18,402 bases of DNA from Clostridium sp. CAG:628. Its GTDB lineage: Bacteria; Bacillota_I; Bacilli_A; RF39; UBA660. The notes under the pieces were generated by a model. That model had not been told where the DNA came from. It worked only from the letters and a program-made list of their open reading frames with translations, and did not search any database. The translations under genes were made by a program, and so were the position numbers. Within the stretch, counting starts at the first letter, position 1, and every line of letters begins with the position of its first letter. The stretch spans positions 12,433-30,834 of the forward strand of contig FR902227.1 of the NCBI GenBank assembly GCA_000438415.1, in the 5' to 3' direction. Positions 14,134 through 18,402 of this stretch are shown here, in pieces.

Positions 14134-15124
14134 TAATATCCCTCATTGTTGCATATACTACTGCTTTTATTGTATGTAGTCTATTTTCTGCTTCATCAAA
14201 TACTTTTGATTTAGGACTATTAAATACTTCATCAGTTACTTCCATTTCTTTAAGTCCAAATTTTTCATATATTTCTTTTCCAATTGTTGTATTTAAATCA
14301 TGAAATGATGGTAAGCAGTGTAAGAATATTGCGTTTTCGCTTGCGTTTGACATAACACTCATGTTTACTTGATATGGACTAAGTAATTTAATACGACTAG
14401 CCCATACTTCATCAGGTTCTCCCATTGAAACCCATACATCAGTATATATTACGTTTGCACTCTTAGTAGCAATACTTACGTCTTCTTCTAAAGTTATAGT
14501 ACACCCATTAGTACTAGCAATTTCCTTACAAGTGTTAACTAACTCTTCTTGTGGCCATAATTCACGTGGAGCACATGCTACAAAATTAATCCCCATCTTA
14601 GCACATACTACCATAAGTGAATTTGCAACGTTGTTTCTAGCATCTCCCATAAATACTAACTTTAAGCCCTTTAAATAACCAAAGTTTTCTTCAACAGTCA
14701 TAATATCTGCAAGCATTTGTGTTGGATGAAATTCTGTTGTAAGCCCGTTCCATACAGGTACTCCAGCATTTTTAGCTAGTTCTTCTACTATAGTTTGACT
14801 ATATCCACGGTATTCTATTCCATCATACATTCTACCTAATACTTTAGCAGTATCAGCAATACTTTCCTTTTTACCCATTTGACTAGCGTTAGGGTCTAAA
14901 TAAGTTACTCCCATACCTAGGTCAAGTGCAGCAACTTCAAAAGCACATCTTGTTCTAGTTGAAGTTTTTTCAAATAAAAGTACAATGTTTTTATTTGGTA
15001 AATATTTGTGAGATATACCGCTTTTCTTTTTATTTTTTAAATCTTTTGATAAATCAAGTAAATATCTTATCTCTTCTGGTGTATAATCAAGTAGTTTCAA
15101 AAAATTTCTTCCTGTTAAATTCAT
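14126..15124 (-). CDS. arcB: Ornithine carbamoyltransferase (catabolic)
   Basis: A 332-residue protein with the carbamoyl-phosphate site STRTR (55-59), HPTQ (133-136), the DxxxSMGE-like stretch TDVWVSMGE (227-235) and the catalytic HCLP (268-271). It uses phosphate to split citrulline into ornithine and carbamoyl phosphate in the deiminase pathway. Sequence alone hardly separates it from biosynthetic ArgF; the place between arcA and arcC argues for the catabolic enzyme. Its ATG overlaps the arcA stop by one base (TAATG), with GGGAGG about 8 bases upstream. Confidence 0.95.
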   Translation of the reverse strand: MNLTGRNFLKLLDYTPEEIRYLLDLSKDLKNKKKSGISHKYLPNKNIVLLFEKTSTRTRCAFEVAALDLGMGVTYLDPNASQMGKKESIADTAKVLGRMYDGIEYRGYSQTIVEELAKNAGVPVWNGLTTEFHPTQMLADIMTVEENFGYLKGLKLVFMGDARNNVANSLMVVCAKMGINFVACAPRELWPQEELVNTCKEIASTNGCTITLEEDVSIATKSANVIYTDVWVSMGEPDEVWASRIKLLSPYQVNMSVMSNASENAIFLHCLPSFHDLNTTIGKEIYEKFGLKEMEVTDEVFNSPKSKVFDEAENRLHTIKAVVYATMRDINE

Positions 15125-16368
15125 TAAATTTCCTCCCTAATTAGTGGCATGCTCATACATCTAGGGCCACCTCTTCCACGAGATAATTCAGCACTTGGCA
15201 TTTCAAGAACCTTAATTCCATGTTCTCTTAATATGTTATTAGTCATATTGTTTCTATCATATACTACTACCACACCAGGTGCTATACAAAGAGTGTTTGT
15301 TCCATCATTCCATTGTTCTCTTTCGCTAGAGATTCTTTCTCCCCCAGCACATGGAATAAGTGTGATTTTTCTTCCAAGATATTTTTCTAATATTTCTTCT
15401 AAACTACCTTCTATTTTTCTTACATTTAAGTCTTCAAATGTAGTTGGATCGTCCCCTTCAGTTATTTCATAAACTTCTAGAGTATTCATTATTCCTGGAT
15501 GATATGTAAACTTATCATAGTCTATTTGAGTAAATACTGTGTCTAAATGCATAAATGCACGACTTTCTGGTATTTTGAAAGCTAAAACTGTTTCTATTTC
15601 ACAAGTAGGCTCTTTAAATAAGTTTTTAGAAAGTTCATCAATTGCAGCAGCTTCTGTTCTTTGTGATATACCTACTGCTAAAACTTTATTACTTAAATTA
15701 AGTACGTCTCCTCCTTCAATATGATAAGGCATTGTTCTATCATAATATTTTTTTACTTTACCTTTGAAATCAGGATGATATTTGAATATGTAGTCAGCAT
15801 AAATTGTTTCTCTATTTCTAGTAACTGAATACATTTTATTTAGTATTGCCCCGTTACCACAACTTGCAAATGGGTCTCTTGTAAAGTATAAGTTTGGTAT
15901 TGGATCAGCTAAAAATTCACTTTCATCGCTTACAAAGTCAACTAAACTTTTTTCTACTTCTCTTTTTACTCTTGGTATTTCTTCAATTTTAATACCACTC
16001 ATAGTTTTTAAAACTAATTCTTTTTTATCTACAAAACTATGTAAATACTCAAATACAAGATTCTTATATTTTGGAGTAGTTATTCCTGCTTCATAAATAA
16101 ATTCTTTTATAAATTCACAAAGTATTTCATCACTGATATTAAGTACTTCTGCCATTAAATCTTCTAGATATACTACTTCTATACCATTTTCTTTTAAAAT
16201 ACGTGCGAATTCATCATGCTCAGCTTGCGCTACTGGTAGAAATGGGATGTCATCAAATAAAAGTCTTCCTAATGTATCTGGAGTTAAATTAAGTAATTCA
16301 TTCCCAGGTCTATGTAAAAGAACTTTTTTTAATGGTCCTATTTCACTTTTTACATTAATTCCTTCCAT
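15124..16368 (-). CDS. arcA: Arginine deiminase
   Basis: A 414-residue enzyme of normal length that converts arginine to citrulline and ammonia. It begins MEGINVKSEIGPLKKVLLHR. Active-site motifs are FTRDP (162-166, Asp165), EGGD (218-221), HLDTVFT (274-280) and the catalytic Cys404 in RGRGGPRCMSMPL. The ATG at 16368 is chosen because AAAGGTGG lies 6 bases upstream and it gives the conserved N-terminus; an upstream in-frame ATG would fall in the promoter. It is the first gene of arcA-arcB-arcC-arcD, all linked by overlaps or near-overlaps. Confidence 0.97.
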   Translation of the reverse strand: MEGINVKSEIGPLKKVLLHRPGNELLNLTPDTLGRLLFDDIPFLPVAQAEHDEFARILKENGIEVVYLEDLMAEVLNISDEILCEFIKEFIYEAGITTPKYKNLVFEYLHSFVDKKELVLKTMSGIKIEEIPRVKREVEKSLVDFVSDESEFLADPIPNLYFTRDPFASCGNGAILNKMYSVTRNRETIYADYIFKYHPDFKGKVKKYYDRTMPYHIEGGDVLNLSNKVLAVGISQRTEAAAIDELSKNLFKEPTCEIETVLAFKIPESRAFMHLDTVFTQIDYDKFTYHPGIMNTLEVYEITEGDDPTTFEDLNVRKIEGSLEEILEKYLGRKITLIPCAGGERISSEREQWNDGTNTLCIAPGVVVVYDRNNMTNNILREHGIKVLEMPSAELSRGRGGPRCMSMPLIREEI

Positions 16369-16402
16369 AAATCCACCTTTCTTGTAGTCTCCTACTATAT
16401 TA

Positions 16403-16431
16403 AGTATACCAGTAAATGAGTACTTTTTCAA
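16403..16431 (-). promoter_or_regulatory. arc operon promoter
   Basis: TTGAAA (16431-16426), 17 bp, TATACT (16408-16403) with a TG extension. I see no clear ArgR or catabolite-repression operator around it. Confidence 0.85.
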
Positions 16432-16514
16432 CTAAAAAAACATATAAACTAATTTCTTTTATTCTAAAATAATAACACTTAAAAAATAAAGTTAATTATA
16501 TATGACTAAATTAG
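16432..16514. other. Intergenic space upstream of the arc promoter
   Basis: AT-rich stretch without ORF or RNA gene. ACTAA-A-TTAGT (16505-16515) is a short palindrome. An upstream regulator site for the arc promoter could lie here, but none is recognisable. Confidence 0.4.
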
Positions 16515-16548
16515 TAAAAAAGAAAGATTATTAATTATAAATCTTTCC
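16515..16548 (-). terminator. Terminator of the SDR gene
   Basis: GAAAGATT (16547-16540) and AATCTTTC (16529-16522) are perfect complements followed by six T. Confidence 0.88.
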
Positions 16549-16578
16549 TCAAATACTAAAAATCAAAACTATACTACT

Positions 16579-17598
16579 CTATAATAAATTATTATTACTT
16601 TTTATTTCATTAACTAAATCTTTAATTGTATATTTAATACTTCTTGTTTGATAATCTAATTCTTTTTTAGCTTTTTCATTTGTAAAATTAGCATTAGCCT
16701 TTAATGTATATAATGAATACTTAGTAAATAAAGGTGTCTTTTTCCTAAACTTATAATATATTTCAAATAATGGAGCAATATACTTAACCATATTTATTGA
16801 TACAATTCTTTTTATTGGTTTAATACCACCATACTCACATACTAAATCAGCTATTTTTCTAATACTTACATATTCACCTGATAAAATATATCCTTCTCCT
16901 TTTTTTCCTTTAATACAAGCATTAATAACACCTCTAGCAACATCCCTTACATCAACAAAATCATATCCACCATCGGTTACTGAAGGAAGCTTTTTATTTA
17001 AGATTTTTTTTATTAAAACTGTCATATTAGTATTGGTAAAATCATTTACTCCTAATAGACCTGACGGAAAGACAACACAAGCATTTAAATTATTGTTTTT
17101 AACTTCATTAAATACATACCTTGTTGTTTCAGCTTTAGTCTTTGCATATAAACCAACAATTTTATCTGGATCAAAACTTGCATTTTCATCCATTACTTCA
17201 TTATTAACTTTTTCTTCTATTGCATGTACACTACTAACATATACTAGTTTAGCATTTATTTCTTTGGTTTTTTTAATAATATTTTTAGCACCTTCAACAT
17301 TAACTTGATATACTCTTTCATTATATTTACTATCAAGGTATACTATTGAAGCACAATGAATAACATAAACATTCACTTTTTCTTTAACACTTGCATCAAT
17401 ATTAAATATATCTTCTAATGTTTCTAGTTTCGTTACATCACCATAAAATTTTTCGCATTTAAGTCCTTTTAGAGCATCTGTTTTATCATTAGGTAGAATC
17501 AATGCTCTTATTTCGTTATTGTTATCTTTTTCAAGTAATCTTACAATATTGTTTCCAAGAAAGCCATTTGCTCCTGTTATTATATAAATATTTTTCAT
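16579..17598 (-). CDS. NAD-dependent epimerase/dehydratase (extended SDR)
   Basis: A 339-residue extended short-chain dehydrogenase/reductase. The Rossmann motif ITGANGFLGNNIVRLL is at the N-terminus, an HCASIVY segment follows near residue 85, and the catalytic pair is in LYAKTKAETTRYV (Tyr-x3-Lys, near 150). The segment YDFVDVRDVARGVINACIKG and the late GYILSGEYVSI are typical of the NAD-epimerase/dehydratase and dihydroflavonol-reductase-like branch. It probably acts on a nucleotide sugar or another small hydroxy substrate; the exact substrate cannot be read. The ATG at 17598 has AGAGG about 8 bases upstream; a GTG three codons earlier is less well placed. It stands alone, with terminators on both sides. 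Confidence 0.85.
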   Translation of the reverse strand: MKNIYIITGANGFLGNNIVRLLEKDNNNEIRALILPNDKTDALKGLKCEKFYGDVTKLETLEDIFNIDASVKEKVNVYVIHCASIVYLDSKYNERVYQVNVEGAKNIIKKTKEINAKLVYVSSVHAIEEKVNNEVMDENASFDPDKIVGLYAKTKAETTRYVFNEVKNNNLNACVVFPSGLLGVNDFTNTNMTVLIKKILNKKLPSVTDGGYDFVDVRDVARGVINACIKGKKGEGYILSGEYVSIRKIADLVCEYGGIKPIKRIVSINMVKYIAPLFEIYYKFRKKTPLFTKYSLYTLKANANFTNEKAKKELDYQTRSIKYTIKDLVNEIKSNNNLL

Positions 17599-17805
17599 AT
17601 TATTCACCTCTATTTCACATTACTAATTATATTCCTTATGAACAATTACTAAAAAATAAGTAAGAGTCTTATCTTCAACAAAGAACACACTCTATCTCAT
17701 CTACATTTTATCACATTTCATTTATTTTTAACACTAATTTTATTTAATTTTTTTCGTTTTCGGAAAAAATATAACTGAAACATTTTATTAATTAGTTAAC
17801 AAAAG
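17599..17805 (-). promoter_or_regulatory. Leader/promoter region of the SDR gene
   Basis: No ORF is seen. A TATAAT-like -10 (in GGAATATAATTAG) lies close to the gene without a good -35. A weak hairpin ATAAG-ACTCTTA-CTTAT followed by T6 lies near 17655-17680 and could be an attenuator. Neither is firm. Confidence 0.3.
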
Positions 17806-17834
17806 AAAAAAGGAATCTAATTAACTAAATTCCT
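17806..17834 (-). terminator. Terminator of the DHHW-family gene
   Basis: AGGAAT (17834-17829) pairs with ATTCCT (17816-17811), followed by six T. It touches the last base of the stop codon. Confidence 0.8.
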
Positions 17835-18402
17835 TATCTCATAGAAAAACTATTATTTATAGTTAATATACTATACATAAAAAGTATATCTTGATTATTA
17901 AACTTTATATAATTATTCAAAATTCTTGAAGAAACATATCTAATATCAATAACAGTAATCTTTTTATAACCCTCTAGTAATAAGGGAATTAAACTACTAC
18001 CGTAAGAATCACGAAAAACAATTAATTCTTTATTACTATTTGAAGTAGGATTAACAATATCTATAATAGAAGATGCTCCTGATAAATATATATCATATTT
18101 ATCTAATGATTTTAGTTTGTCATAATCATATATTTTTGTATATTTTTTAGTTTCATAATTATATACACTACTATTAAGAGTAGATGGGTTAGATATAGTT
18201 TTTATAGTATCAATATCTTTAGTTACTGATAGTCTACCAGCATAACTCCCTTTAAAAGTAGTAACAGTATTTATAACATTGTTATTAGTTATATCAAAAT
18301 TCATTTGTTTAGCAATAGTATTTGCAACATTAAATAAATCTTCTTGTTTCCAATGAGTATCAGTTTTATAATAATTATTAAGTGTTAATTTATCAAATAT
18401 AT
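17834..18402 (-). CDS. DHHW/AlgX-like protein, C-terminal part
   Basis: The frame is open from the right edge to TAA at 17836-17834, giving about 188 residues of the C-terminal end. Near the edge it reads LNNYYKTDTHWKQEDLFNVA, the DHHW-family hallmark with Thr in place of the first His (D-T-H-W). Later it has NSNKELIVFRDSYGSSLIPLL, the second conserved block with a Ser/Gly after Asp as in SGNH-like acetyltransferase-related proteins, and an IDIRYVSSRIL end. Related AlgJ/AlgX proteins act outside the membrane in exopolysaccharide acetylation together with an MBOAT protein, which may lie beyond the window. The N-terminus is missing. Confidence 0.85.
   Translation of the reverse strand, partial: IFDKLTLNNYYKTDTHWKQEDLFNVANTIAKQMNFDITNNNVINTVTTFKGSYAGRLSVTKDIDTIKTISNPSTLNSSVYNYETKKYTKIYDYDKLKSLDKYDIYLSGASSIIDIVNPTSNSNKELIVFRDSYGSSLIPLLLEGYKKITVIDIRYVSSRILNNYIKFNNQDILFMYSILTINNSFSMR

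Noticed and set aside
15149..15472. Open frames on the plus strand opposite arcA, recD2 and other genes
   Set aside because: They lie entirely within well-supported minus-strand genes, have no ribosome sites and give low-complexity products, so they are shadows.
16403..16514. ArgR (ARG box) operator at the arc promoter
   Set aside because: No convincing TGAAT-type imperfect palindrome is present; AT-richness gives only poor matches.

Overview
The window comes from a very AT-rich, low-GC Bacillota chromosome using the standard code: Trp is encoded by TGG throughout, and stops are TAA, TAG and one TGA. The gene set mixes Bacillus-like core blocks (rpsP-khpA, recD2 next to a small membrane-anchored protein and an AI-2E permease) with a spore-coat morphogen homologue (CotE), an arginine deiminase operon and poorly known surface and zinc proteins. 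This fits an uncultured, small-genome gut lineage near Erysipelotrichia/RF39-like Bacilli. That placement is inference. Nearly everything is on the minus strand; only one gene (6677-8419) is on the plus strand.

Region by region, numbered left to right, with minus-strand transcription running right to left. 1-808: a deoxynucleotide-kinase-like gene with a clean promoter, followed by an overlapping GTG-start gene that runs off the left edge. 811-3030: an unknown gene behind a T-box leader, then an AI-2E/PerM family permease and a 46-residue membrane-anchored protein. 3070-5964: recD2 and the rpsP-khpA pair, separated by a possible small-RNA locus. 6031-8419: cotE, divergent from a transglutaminase-like gene. 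8455-9791: a TasA/camelysin-like surface protein locus, broken by two in-frame stops and a frameshift. It is preceded by a leader containing a 34-codon ORF with a ten-G tract and an intrinsic terminator. 9852-11697: an HD-domain hydrolase gene and a gene with duplicated zinc sites. 11754-16431: the arcA-arcB-arcC-arcD operon behind one strong promoter. 16579-18402: an SDR-family dehydratase/epimerase and the C-terminal part of a DHHW/AlgX-like protein.

How the parts work together: ArcA, ArcB, ArcC and ArcD form a complete pathway that takes up arginine, degrades it to ornithine, ammonia and CO2, and makes ATP. Genes are tightly packed. Several terminators overlap stop codons or the -35 element of the next promoter, and the 5' arm of the T-box appears to lie inside the preceding coding sequence. 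The two most interesting regulatory points are (i) an alanine-type T-box in the place where alaS would be expected but followed by an unrelated gene, and (ii) the G10-containing leader ORF plus terminator before the TasA-like locus, which looks like a possible slippage-controlled attenuator.
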